Positions 28,003 through 36,762 of a stretch of DNA of 64,000 nt are shown here, one piece after another. Numbering within the stretch: the first letter of the stretch is position 1; each line of letters begins with the position of its first letter. This DNA is from Phycisphaerae bacterium (GTDB lineage Bacteria > Planctomycetota > Phycisphaerae > UBA1845 > JAFGLZ01). Below the pieces are notes generated by a model that had not been told where the DNA came from, did no database searches, and saw only the letters and a list, made by a program, of their open reading frames with translations. The stretch spans positions 1-64,000 of the forward strand of contig JAFGLZ010000026.1 in assembly GCA_016927755.1 (NCBI GenBank), written 5' to 3'. The translations under genes were made by a program, and so were the position numbers.

Positions 28003-28050
28003 TTGACGAAATCTTGACACGTCCGGCAGCCATCTTGAGAGCAACTTGAT
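28003..28050 (+). promoter_or_regulatory. Four in-phase TTGA boxes, candidate OmpR/KdpE-type operator
   Basis: TTGAC at 28003 and 28014, TTGAG at 28035 and TTGAT at 28046 give two pairs of direct repeats, each with 11-base spacing; the pairs are offset by 32 bases, close to three helical turns. Three of the four extend to ATCTTGA. OmpR-family regulators bind pairs of direct repeats with 10-11-base spacing. The boxes lie directly upstream of the potassium block that encodes a KdpE-type regulator, so KdpE is the obvious candidate binder. Confidence 0.6.
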
Positions 28051-28093
28051 ACGGGTTGTGCTTCACTATCTAGAGGGCAACAGGGGAAGTGCA

Positions 28094-28300
28094 ATGCGTT
28101 TTGCCGTGCTTGTTGCTGGATATGGTTTCATCTTCGTCTCCTACGCTTGGGTATGGATCATCGCGTCGGGCTTCTCACAAGACTTCCCCATGGAGAAGAT
28201 CGGTTACGTGACCAAGAAGGACGTCACCACCGTGCTGACGGTCATGGGATTGTGGACCGTGCTCTGGCTGGTCGTTCAGACGGTTGAAGGCTGGTCCTGA
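28094..28300 (+). CDS. Small two-helix membrane protein at head of K+ block
   Basis: 68 residues from the ATG at 28094 (preceded by AGGGGAAG). Two TM helices (FAVLVAGYGFIFVSYAWVWI and VLTVMGLWTVLWLVVQTV) flank a short charged loop, FSQDFPMEKIGYVTKKDVTT. It is the first gene after the TTGA boxes, and another two-helix protein occurs at 31197. No family is recognised. The position suggests a small subunit or regulator of the transporters downstream. Confidence 0.65.
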   Translation: MRFAVLVAGYGFIFVSYAWVWIIASGFSQDFPMEKIGYVTKKDVTTVLTVMGLWTVLWLVVQTVEGWS

Positions 28301-28338
28301 CTGGATCGGGCGGCTTCCGTTCGCGGAGGAGACAGTAG

Positions 28339-28767
28339 GTGATGAAGGCGGTCTCGCCGGTCGTGGTCATCGTCGGCTGTGGTCGTTTGGGTTCATGCCT
28401 GGCCACGCTCCTTGACCGGGAGGGCTGCGCCGTCAGGTTAGTCGATCGGGACGCAGCAGCGTTTTCATTGCTTCCAGAACATCTGGCGGGTGCCTGCTTC
28501 GAGGGCGACCCGCTGGAACTGACCGTGCTCAAGCGTGCCGGCATCAGAGGGGCAGAATGGATGATCGCCACGACCTCAAGCGACAATACGAACTCGGTGC
28601 TTGCCTTGGTGGGCCAGAGAGTCTTCGGGACGGCGAACGTCGTTGCTCGCGTCCTCGATCCGCATCGAGCGGAATCATACGGTCGGCTGGGCATCCGAAC
28701 AGTCTGCCCGACGATACTGGTCGCTTCATCGCTCCTCCGCCTCATCGAGGAGGCCGGTAGAGCATGA
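28339..28767 (+). CDS. TrkA-N (RCK) potassium-channel regulatory protein
   Basis: 142 residues: one Rossmann NAD-binding RCK domain with VVIVGCGRLGSCLATLLDRE, acidic strand VRLVDRDAAAF, GDPLELTVLKRAGIRGAEW and the TrkA-typical VLDPHRAESYGRLGI. It has only the N-half of the RCK unit and no C-terminal TrkA-C domain, so it resembles one quarter of classical TrkA. It probably gates TrkH (35004) or the APC transporter in response to NAD(H) or nucleotides. The ATGA at its end starts the next gene. The start may be GTG 28339 or ATG 28342. Confidence 0.9.
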   Translation: MMKAVSPVVVIVGCGRLGSCLATLLDREGCAVRLVDRDAAAFSLLPEHLAGACFEGDPLELTVLKRAGIRGAEWMIATTSSDNTNSVLALVGQRVFGTANVVARVLDPHRAESYGRLGIRTVCPTILVASSLLRLIEEAGRA

Positions 28768-31175
28768 CTCCCGCGACCACGGCACCCGCTCATGCTCACG
28801 GGACCCAACTGGCCCGAGACCTGACCCTCTTCGACATCACGATGATCGGCGTCGGCGCGATGATCGGCGCCGGCATCTTCGTGCTGACGGGTATTGCGGC
28901 AGGCGCGGCGGGCCCGGCCCTGATCCTGTCCTTCGCGCTGAACGGCGTGGTGACGATCTTCACGGCGATGGTCTACGCGGAGCTTGGGTCGGCCATCCCC
29001 GAGGCCGGAGGCGGCTACCTGTGGGTCAAGGAGGGTCTTCCGGGCGGGAACGCGTTCCTTGCCGGCTGGATGAGCTGGTTCGCCCACGCCGTGGCGGGAA
29101 GCCTCTATGCCCTTGGCTTCGGCGCCTACTTCCACCTCATGCTCCAGGGGTTCGACCTGACGGTCTTCGGGCTGGAGGCCGCGGTCGTCCACAAGATTCT
29201 GGGCGCTGCCGTCGCCGTGGGGTTCCTCTACATCAACTACCGCGGGGTTTCGGAGACCGGCCTCGCGGGCAACATCGTAACAGTCGCGAAGCTTGTGGTC
29301 CTGGCAGTCTTCGTGGGGAGCGGCGTTCTTCAGATCTGGCGCCACCCGGAGTTCCTTGAGAAGTTCACACCTTTTGCGCCGCATGGCCTCGCTGGGATCT
29401 TCAGCGCGATGGGCTTGACCTTCATCGCTTTCGAGGGGTACGAGATCATCGTTCAAGCGGGCGAGGAGGTGAAGAACCCGCGGCGGAACATCCCTCGTGC
29501 GGTCTTCTGGTCCCTCGCCATCGTGGTGCCGATTTACATCCTGGTCGCCTTCGTGGCGATGGGGGCCGTCGAGCCGGGGACCGGCGAGGCAACATGGCAG
29601 TGGCTCAGCAAGCACGCTGAGCTGGGCCTGGCCGAGGCGGCGCGCCAGTTCATGCCGCTCGGTGCCTTCCTCCTGCTCATCGGCGGTCTGCTTTCGACCA
29701 TGAGCGCGTTAAACGCGACGACGTTCTCGTCGACTCGCGTCTCGTTCGCGATGGGCCGTGATCGCAACCTTCCCGAGGCCTTCGGGACCATCCATCCGAC
29801 AAGGCGGACTCCCGTCGTCGCGCTGGTGGGGAGCGGCGCCATCATCATCGGGATGGCGGTCGCCGTCCCGATCCAACACGTCGCGGCGGCCGCCGACATC
29901 ATGTTCCTCCTGCTGTTCCTTCAGGTGAACGTCGCCGTAATGACGATCCGCAAGAAGTACGGCGACAAGCTAGACTACGGCTACGTGATGCCGTTCTTCC
30001 CGATCGTTCCCATCATCGGAATCCTCACGAAGCTGTTCCTTGCGCTGTTCATGTTCCATTACTCGCCGCTGGCCTGGTACATCACACTCGGCTGGTTGGC
30101 CGCGGGGGCCGCCATCTACCGCTGGTACGCCAGACCGCGCGAGCGTGAGAAGGTCGTGACGCCCGTGCTTGCGGGCGAGATGATCTCGCGAAAGAAACAG
30201 CGCTACCGGGTGTTGGTCCCGGTCGCCAACCCGGCCACGGCCAAACCGCTACTCGCGATTGCGGCGCGTGTCGCGCAGATCGAAGGAGGCGAGGTCATCG
30301 TCGTGCACACCCTCACGGTTCCCTACCAGCTTCCCATCGGGGCAGGTCGGGGCCTCGTCCACCAAGCCCGGCCCGTCATCGATGATGCGACACGGTTCAT
30401 CGACAAGCAGAACGTTCCATCGGCGGCGCTCGTCCGTCTATCTCACCGTGACGTGTGGCAGTCGATCGTGGACACGATCGAGGAGTATCGTGTCGACTTC
30501 GTGGTCATGGGATGGCGCGGGCGCTCCTCCGACCCCACGGCGAAGGTCGGCAGCAACCTCGACAAGGTCTTGGAGAAGGCCAACTGCAACGCCGTCATCG
30601 TCCAGAGTCCACTGGAAGGTTCTGTCCGCAGGGTTCTCGTTCCGGTTGCATTGCCGAGCCAGGGTCAGTTGATGATCCAGGTCGCAGGACTTCTCGCACT
30701 CGATGGGGGCGAAATCGACGTGCTTCACGTCGCGCCTCCCGGTGAGTCCCAATCGAATCAAACCGTGGCGACCTTGAGCGAGATCAAGGCCTCGCTGGAG
30801 GAGGCTATGGCCGGGAATGGCAACCAACTCAGGGTCAGTGTACGGTGTGTTGAGGCAGCGAGCCCGGTCGAAGAGATCATCTGCCAAGCCGAGGGGTACG
30901 AGGCCTTAATCCTGGGGGCTTCGGGCGAGGGTTGGCTGACTCGCAAGGTCCGCGGGAACCGCCCCCAGCAAATCGCCGATCGGGTCCACTGCCCAGTTGT
31001 GCTGGTCAGCCGGAAGACCGGCAACCTGAAGTTCGGCGTACAGACCTTTGCGGACTTCTTCCGTGACCTTGATGCGAAGGGGCATGGCGAAGTGCAGAAG
31101 AGGCCCGCTCCGGAAACGAAAGACCACGAGGCCGCCAACGGCCCGAATGGCACGAATTCGATCGATAACGCATGA
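28764..31175 (+). CDS. APC-superfamily permease fused to two UspA domains
   Basis: 803 residues. Residues 1-455 have twelve or so TM helices with APC motifs (DITMIGVGAMIGAGIFVLTG, YAELGSAIPEAGGGYLW, EEVKNPRRNIPRAV). Residues 475-610 and 620-745 are two universal stress protein domains: YRVLVPVANPATAKPLLAIA, FVVMGWRGRSSDP and VLVPVALPSQGQ, LILGASGEGWLTRKVRGNRP. Homologues are usually annotated as amino-acid permeases. Here the gene sits inside a potassium-regulation block, and the APC family includes the K+ importer KimA, so K+ uptake is a real alternative. USP domains often bind ATP or c-di-AMP, which would fit ligand-controlled transport. The substrate is uncertain. Confidence 0.9.
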   Translation: MTPATTAPAHAHGTQLARDLTLFDITMIGVGAMIGAGIFVLTGIAAGAAGPALILSFALNGVVTIFTAMVYAELGSAIPEAGGGYLWVKEGLPGGNAFLAGWMSWFAHAVAGSLYALGFGAYFHLMLQGFDLTVFGLEAAVVHKILGAAVAVGFLYINYRGVSETGLAGNIVTVAKLVVLAVFVGSGVLQIWRHPEFLEKFTPFAPHGLAGIFSAMGLTFIAFEGYEIIVQAGEEVKNPRRNIPRAVFWSLAIVVPIYILVAFVAMGAVEPGTGEATWQWLSKHAELGLAEAARQFMPLGAFLLLIGGLLSTMSALNATTFSSTRVSFAMGRDRNLPEAFGTIHPTRRTPVVALVGSGAIIIGMAVAVPIQHVAAAADIMFLLLFLQVNVAVMTIRKKYGDKLDYGYVMPFFPIVPIIGILTKLFLALFMFHYSPLAWYITLGWLAAGAAIYRWYARPREREKVVTPVLAGEMISRKKQRYRVLVPVANPATAKPLLAIAARVAQIEGGEVIVVHTLTVPYQLPIGAGRGLVHQARPVIDDATRFIDKQNVPSAALVRLSHRDVWQSIVDTIEEYRVDFVVMGWRGRSSDPTAKVGSNLDKVLEKANCNAVIVQSPLEGSVRRVLVPVALPSQGQLMIQVAGLLALDGGEIDVLHVAPPGESQSNQTVATLSEIKASLEEAMAGNGNQLRVSVRCVEAASPVEEIICQAEGYEALILGASGEGWLTRKVRGNRPQQIADRVHCPVVLVSRKTGNLKFGVQTFADFFRDLDAKGHGEVQKRPAPETKDHEAANGPNGTNSIDNA

Positions 31176-31196
31176 AGTGAGACGGAGGAAGACGAC

Positions 31197-31433
31197 GTGT
31201 CGCTTGAAGATCTGGAACAGGCAGGCATCCTCCTACCTCGGAAGGAGTGGGGCACCCGCGACATCCATACGGAGGTTGCCAAGACCCCGCTTGTCGTACT
31301 GGGTTCGCTCGTTCCTGTCTCCGCGACGCTCATGTATGTTGGGAATGGGAACTGGGTGACGTGGATCGGTCTCGGACTGTTCTTCGCCCAGATGGTGGCG
31401 TTCACATGGCTGAGCCTGAGAGGTATCCAGTAG
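31197..31433 (+). CDS. Small two-helix membrane protein preceding kdpD
   Basis: 78 residues, GTG start with GGAGGAAG upstream. A short cytoplasmic N-terminus (LEDLEQAGILLPRKEWGTRD) precedes two TM helices (LVVLGSLVPVSATLMYVG, WIGLGLFFAQMVAFTWLSL). Its 3' end overlaps the chosen kdpD start by 28 bases, a tight coupling that argues it is real. The family is unknown. Its hydropathy resembles the small helper subunits of transport or signalling complexes. Confidence 0.7.
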   Translation: MSLEDLEQAGILLPRKEWGTRDIHTEVAKTPLVVLGSLVPVSATLMYVGNGNWVTWIGLGLFFAQMVAFTWLSLRGIQ

Positions 31434-34120
31434 ACGAGCCAAGAGTAGAGGCTTTGGGCGCGGTTCCCTGTGGCGCACAGGGCCCCGGCCAGCTCAAGAT
31501 CTACTTCGGCTATGCCGCGGGCGTCGGCAAGACGTATACCATGCTCGAAGCGGCACGCGCCGGGTTGGCGGCCGGCCGCAACGTCCTTCTCGGCCACATC
31601 GAGCCCCACGGCCTGGCCGAGACCGAAGCGTTGTTGCTTGGACAGGAAGTATTGCCGGCGAAGGCGGCGGAGTACCGTGGCGTGCGGCTGAAGGAGTTCG
31701 ACCTGGACGCCGCGTTGCAGCGGAAGCCGGAGTTGATCCTGGTCGACGAGCTGGCCCATACGAACGCACCCGGCTCGCGTCACCTCAAACGCTGGCAAGA
31801 CATCCAGGAGCTGCTGGAGGCCGGCATCCACGTCTGGACCACGTTGAACGTTCAACATCTGGAGAGCCTCAACGACGTGGTGGCCCAGATCACGGGTGTG
31901 GCGGTCCGCGAGACCGTTCCAGACCGCGTGTTCGATGAAGCGGCAGAGGTTGAACTGGTGGACCTTTCCCCGGACGAGCTTCTGGCGCGGTTCCGGGAAG
32001 GCAAGGTCCGCGTTCCGGAGCAGGCCGACCAGGTCGCCGAGCGCTTCTTCCGCAAGGCCAATCTCGTGGCCCTGCGCGAGCTGGCCATGCGGCGGACGGC
32101 CGATCGCGTGGGCAAAGACGTCGAGAAGGCACGGCGCGGACACGCTCGGACACGGATCTGGGCCACGCGTGAACGGCTCCTTGTCTGCGTTGGCCCGAGT
32201 CCGACTTCCGCAAAGGTCATCCGGACGGCAAGGCGCATGGCCGCGGCGATGCACGCCGAGTGGATGGCCGTGCACACCGAGACGCCTTCGGGGCAACGCT
32301 ACGACGACGCCGACCGCAACCGCCTTGCCGCGCACCTGAAGCTGGCCGAACGGCTCGGCGCCGAGACCGTTACCGTCACTGGCGAGGATGTCGCCGAAGA
32401 GATCATCCGCTATGCCCAGTCGCGCAACGTCACGAAGATCGTGATCGGCAAGACCGGCGAATCGAAGTGGTATCTCCCCTGGCATCGATCGATCGTGGAC
32501 CGGTTGATCGCCCGCGGCGGCGACGTTGACGTCTATGTCATCCGCGGCGTCGAGGACAGGCAGGTTGGCCCGCCGTTCCGTAGCCGGGACAGATGGGACC
32601 CTTGGGCCTACGTCAAGGCGGCATTTCTCCTGACGTCGGCGACCACCGTAGCGCTTGTCTTCGATGCGCTGGGCCTTAGCGACGCCGATCTCGTAATGAC
32701 CTATCTGCTGGCGGTGGTGGCCGTGGCTGCCTGGCTAGGGCGCGGGCCTGCTATCGCTTCGTCCATCGCATCGGTCCTCCTCTTCAACTTCTTCTTCACG
32801 ACGCCCTACTACACACTGGCGGTGGACAATCCTGAGTACGTCTACACCTTGGTCGTGATGCTCGCCATCGCGCTGGTGGTCAGCGCCTTGACCGCTCGTA
32901 TCCGCCGCCAAGCCGAGCTGTCACGGGAACGCGAGCGACGCACGGAGGCCCTGTATCGCGTCAGCCATCGCCTCGCCGGCGTCTCGGGCAGGCTCCAACT
33001 CGTCGCGGCAGTCCAGGAGCAGTTGTCCACGATGTTCCGCGGGCAGATTGCCATCTTCCTTCCGGACAACGGCGCCCTCCGAGCGCTCCCCGGTGCCAGC
33101 ACGGGATTCGCGGAGCAAGAGAATGAACGTGCGGCCGCTCAATGGGTCTTCGAACATCGGCGGGTGGCTGGACGAGGTACGGACACGCTGCCCGACTCGC
33201 GCGCGCTCTACCTGCCACTGATAGGTCCTGAGTCGACCGTTGGCGTGCTCGGCTGGTGTCCTGAGGTCCAGGAACATCTGCTGAACCTCGAACGTCGCCA
33301 GCTCCTGGAAACCCTCGCTACCCAGATCGCCCTGGCCTTGGAGCGCGACCGCCTTGCCCAGGAGGCCCAGCGTATCCTGGCCCAGGCCGAAGCGGAGAAG
33401 ACGCGCAGTTCCCTGCTCAGCGCCGTCTCCCATGATTTGCGGACACCGCTGGCCGCGATCGCGGGTTCCGCCAGCAGTCTTGTGGAGGACGAGCTTGACG
33501 CCGAGACCGGCCGGGAACTCGCCCAGACGATCTATGAGGAGTCGGACAGACTGTCGCGGCTGGTCGAGAACCTGCTGCACCTGACGAGGATCGAGTCTGG
33601 AAGCGTGACGGTCGAGAAACAGTGGCAACCGATCGACGAGGTCATCGGTTCGGCGATCCGCCGCCTCGACATGATGCTCCGCGACCGTCAGGTTCGCATC
33701 GACGTTCCCGACGATCTACCGATGGTCGCGATCGACGGGCTGTTGATCGAGCAACTACTGGTCAACCTGCTCGACAACGCGGTGAAGTACTCCCCTGACG
33801 GGAGTCCGATCGATCTGATTGTTCGGCCGAGGCCCGATGGAACTGAAATGGCGATCGGCGACCGCGGACCGGGCTTGGACGAACCGGAGCGCGAGCTCGT
33901 GTTCGACAAGTTCTACCGAAGCCTGACCGCGCGCAGCGATCGAGGTCGCGGGGCGGGACTGGGCCTGGCGATCTGCCGCGCGGTCGTGCAAGCCCACGGC
34001 GGGCGGATCTGGGCCGAGCCGCGTGAGGGCGGCGGCACCCTCTTCAAGTTCCTCCTTCCTCCGAACGGTAGGCCGCCAGAGGTCAGAGAAGAATCCCTGA
34101 ATGATGAGGAGCCTGCGTAG
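31406..34120 (+). CDS. kdpD: KdpD-type potassium sensor histidine kinase
   Basis: 904 residues from the ATG at 31406. The KdpD N-terminal domain (residues 25-235) has Walker A GYAAGVGKTYTML and the signatures LVDELAHTNAPGSRH and VWTTLNVQHLESLNDVV. A USP-like domain follows (250-365, RLLVCVGPSPTSAKVI, KIVIGKTGESKW). Then come DUF4118 with four TM helices (about 395-490), a GAF domain (about 510-650), HisKA with His676 in VSHDLRTPLAAI, and the ATPase (LLDNAVKYSPDG, GDRGPGLDE, GAGLGLAI). Full family length. Established: KdpD senses K+ and stress and phosphorylates KdpE, the next gene. No kdpFABC is present here. Confidence 0.96.
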   Translation: MAEPERYPVDEPRVEALGAVPCGAQGPGQLKIYFGYAAGVGKTYTMLEAARAGLAAGRNVLLGHIEPHGLAETEALLLGQEVLPAKAAEYRGVRLKEFDLDAALQRKPELILVDELAHTNAPGSRHLKRWQDIQELLEAGIHVWTTLNVQHLESLNDVVAQITGVAVRETVPDRVFDEAAEVELVDLSPDELLARFREGKVRVPEQADQVAERFFRKANLVALRELAMRRTADRVGKDVEKARRGHARTRIWATRERLLVCVGPSPTSAKVIRTARRMAAAMHAEWMAVHTETPSGQRYDDADRNRLAAHLKLAERLGAETVTVTGEDVAEEIIRYAQSRNVTKIVIGKTGESKWYLPWHRSIVDRLIARGGDVDVYVIRGVEDRQVGPPFRSRDRWDPWAYVKAAFLLTSATTVALVFDALGLSDADLVMTYLLAVVAVAAWLGRGPAIASSIASVLLFNFFFTTPYYTLAVDNPEYVYTLVVMLAIALVVSALTARIRRQAELSRERERRTEALYRVSHRLAGVSGRLQLVAAVQEQLSTMFRGQIAIFLPDNGALRALPGASTGFAEQENERAAAQWVFEHRRVAGRGTDTLPDSRALYLPLIGPESTVGVLGWCPEVQEHLLNLERRQLLETLATQIALALERDRLAQEAQRILAQAEAEKTRSSLLSAVSHDLRTPLAAIAGSASSLVEDELDAETGRELAQTIYEESDRLSRLVENLLHLTRIESGSVTVEKQWQPIDEVIGSAIRRLDMMLRDRQVRIDVPDDLPMVAIDGLLIEQLLVNLLDNAVKYSPDGSPIDLIVRPRPDGTEMAIGDRGPGLDEPERELVFDKFYRSLTARSDRGRGAGLGLAICRAVVQAHGGRIWAEPREGGGTLFKFLLPPNGRPPEVREESLNDEEPA

Positions 34121-34122
34121 CC

Positions 34123-34830
34123 ATGCCCGCCGATCTGCCGCTGATCCTTGTTGTCGAGGACGAGAAGCCGATTCGGCGATTCCTGCGGGCCTCGCTCCCG
34201 AAGCATGACTACCGGTTGGTCGAGGCCGAGACCGGCAAGCAGGCCATGATGATGATCAGTTCACAACCACCAGACCTCATCATCTTGGATCTTGGTCTGC
34301 CGGACATGGACGGCGTGGAGATCATCGACCAGGTCCGTTCCTGGTCTCAACTGCCGATCATCATCTTGTCCGCCCGGGATCAGGAGAAGGACAAGGTCGA
34401 GGCACTGGATCGCGGGGCCGACGACTACTTGACCAAGCCCTTCAGCGTCGGCGAACTGCTTGCCCGCTTGCGGGTGGCGTTGCGTCATCGGGCAAAGGTC
34501 GCCCTCCCGGACGATGCGGCCGAGGCTGGCGTCTATGAGTCGGAGGATCTGCGCGTCGACCTTCAGGACCGGCTGGTGACGGTGGAAGGTCAGACAGTGC
34601 ACCTGACGCCGATCGAGTACCGACTCTTGACTACGCTCATCACCCACGCCGGCAAGGTCCTGACGCATCGCTTCCTGCTGCGCGAGGTGTGGGGGCCCGG
34701 TCATGTGTACGAGGTCCACCAGCTTCGCGTTCATATGGCCAACCTCCGGCGGAAGATCGAAGCCGATCCCGCCCGCCCTAGACACATACTGACCGAGCAG
34801 GGGGTGGGCTATCGCTTGGGGATGACATGA
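34123..34830 (+). CDS. kdpE: KdpE-type response regulator (OmpR family)
   Basis: 235 residues. The receiver has acidic residues VVEDEKPIRR, phospho-acceptor Asp56 in IILDLGLPDMDG, ILSARDQEKDKV and Lys in LTKPF. The C-terminal OmpR winged helix (about 135-232) reads LTPIEYRLLTTLITHAGKVL, VHQLRVHMANLRRKIEADPA, RHILTEQGVGYRL. It lies 2 bases after kdpD. The direct-repeat boxes at 28003-28050 upstream of the block have the spacing this class prefers. Confidence 0.96.
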   Translation: MPADLPLILVVEDEKPIRRFLRASLPKHDYRLVEAETGKQAMMMISSQPPDLIILDLGLPDMDGVEIIDQVRSWSQLPIIILSARDQEKDKVEALDRGADDYLTKPFSVGELLARLRVALRHRAKVALPDDAAEAGVYESEDLRVDLQDRLVTVEGQTVHLTPIEYRLLTTLITHAGKVLTHRFLLREVWGPGHVYEVHQLRVHMANLRRKIEADPARPRHILTEQGVGYRLGMT

Positions 34831-35003
34831 CCACTGGCCTCGGCTACGCCGAAATGACGAGGCGCCGACGCTGACCGACGGATCAGCGATTCCGTTCGGT
34901 CGGAGAGCACGCGAGATCTCCTGGACAGCCCCAGCCGTCGGCAGGATTCCCACGGCGGTATAGGCCGGTGGCCGCGACAAACGCTCCAGGAAGAGGTTTC
35001 TTC

Positions 35004-36551
35004 ATGTTCATCGTGGACGTACGGCATGCGGCCCGATACGCCTTAGTTGTTCTCGGTCTGATGAGCATCGCCATTCTGGCGGTCGCCTGTTGGTCTGGAG
35101 CCGCACTGCACCTGGGCGACGACAACGAGCGCACAGCCCTGCTTTCTCTTGTGATAACCGGCGCGGCTGGACTCGCGCTCAGTATCGGCGCTCGAAGCCT
35201 GACCCGGTCGAGTTCGGTACACCTTGGGCGACGCGAAGCCATCCTGATGGTCGTAATGAGCTGGGTCTTCGGTGCAGCGTTGGCGGGAACCGTCTACTTC
35301 ACGTGGGCTTGGCTTGCCTCGGCGCGGTATTCACATCACCCGTTTCTCAGTCCGGTCAACTGTTATTTCGAGGCCGTAAGCGGGCTGACAACGACAGGCT
35401 CAACGGTTCTTCCCGACATCGATGCGCTCCCTCGGAGCCTCCAGCTCTGGCGATCGACCACCCATTGGATCGGAGGCCTGGGCATCGTCCTATTGTTCGC
35501 GGCGCTGTTGCCTAGTTTGGGTATCACGACGAAGAGGTTGGCCCGCGCGGAAAGCGCCGGATCGCTGGGCGAAGACGGCATGCCCTCGATCCGCCAGGCC
35601 GCACGGGCCCTTTGGATGGCCTACGCGGCCATAACGCTCGCAGGCATCGTCGCCCTTTGCCTTGCGGGTATGGGCCTGTTCGACTCGGTCAATCATGCCT
35701 TTGCGGCGCTGGCGACGGGCGGATTCAGCACGCAAGATGCCAGCGTCGGCCATTACCGCAGCCTTGCCGTCGATGTGATTATCATCTCGCTCATGGTGCT
35801 CGGCGGGGTCAACTTCGCGTTGTACTACCGCCTATCCCAAGGGCATGTTCGTCAGGTTCTGCGGGATACGGAGCTGCGCTTCTACGCTGCGTTGCTGCTC
35901 ATCAGCTCGACGCTCGCCGTATTGGTCCTATCGGGCAAGCCGATCACACTGACCACGGGGGAAACGCTCGCGCCGTCCCTTGCGAGCTCGATGCGATACG
36001 GAGTGTTCAATATCGTCTCGCTGCACACGGACACCGGCTTTGCCACCGCGGACTTCAACCGATGGCCGGACCTCGCAAAGGTGGTGCTCCTCGTCGGCAC
36101 CTTCGTTGGCGGTTCGACGGCCTCAACGACCGGCGGCATCAAGGCCGCTCGACTGTTCCTTATGTTCAGAATCATGCTTGCCCACACGAATCGCTATCTG
36201 TCGCCCAAGCGCGTTAAACCCGTACGCATCGGCAAAACGGTCGTCGACTCGGACACGCAAGAGAGGATCCTTTGCCATGCCCTGCTGTTCATCTTGGTAC
36301 TCCTCGCCGGCACCGTTCTCCTGATGCTTCTGGAACCGGAGGGGCGTATCGATCTCGTGACGGCGGGCACGGCCAGCCTCGCGACACTCTGCACCGCCGG
36401 CCCCGGCCTGGCCAAGGTCGGTCCGATCGAGAACTACCTGTGGTTCACGGATGCGAGCAAGCTCGTGATGTGCCTGCTGATGATTCTTGGCCGACTTGAG
36501 CTCTTCACTTTCTTCGCTGTGTTGAAACCAAGTTTCTGGCGTGCTGATTGA
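35004..36551 (+). CDS. trkH: TrkH/KtrB-type potassium uptake protein
   Basis: 515 residues from the ATG at 35004, preceded by GGAAGAGG; a GTG twelve codons earlier lacks a site. The four M1-P-M2 repeats of the Trk/Ktr channel are visible by their selectivity loops: SGLTTTGSTVLPD, ALATGGFSTQDAS, SLHTDTGFATADF and LCTAGPGLAKVGP. The third loop is followed by GGSTASTTGGIKAAR. It should form a dimer regulated by RCK (TrkA) proteins, here probably the small TrkA-N protein at 28339. It follows kdpE by 173 bases. Confidence 0.95.
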   Translation: MFIVDVRHAARYALVVLGLMSIAILAVACWSGAALHLGDDNERTALLSLVITGAAGLALSIGARSLTRSSSVHLGRREAILMVVMSWVFGAALAGTVYFTWAWLASARYSHHPFLSPVNCYFEAVSGLTTTGSTVLPDIDALPRSLQLWRSTTHWIGGLGIVLLFAALLPSLGITTKRLARAESAGSLGEDGMPSIRQAARALWMAYAAITLAGIVALCLAGMGLFDSVNHAFAALATGGFSTQDASVGHYRSLAVDVIIISLMVLGGVNFALYYRLSQGHVRQVLRDTELRFYAALLLISSTLAVLVLSGKPITLTTGETLAPSLASSMRYGVFNIVSLHTDTGFATADFNRWPDLAKVVLLVGTFVGGSTASTTGGIKAARLFLMFRIMLAHTNRYLSPKRVKPVRIGKTVVDSDTQERILCHALLFILVLLAGTVLLMLLEPEGRIDLVTAGTASLATLCTAGPGLAKVGPIENYLWFTDASKLVMCLLMILGRLELFTFFAVLKPSFWRAD

Positions 36552-36762
36552 CGCCACGCAAGTCGTGGCCGGCAATGAACGAGAAGAGGATGTGTCGTCG
36601 GCTCGGGACAGGGACAGACGGCACGAGGTGTTTGCCTTTCGGTGACACCGCGCCAACAGTTCTGTATCAGGGCTTGTGGGGACTTGCGCGTGTGATCTGC
36701 ATGCCAAGGTCGCCTCTGGGATGTGGGTCCTTCGGAAGGCAGGCGCGCCGGACGAGGTTAAG

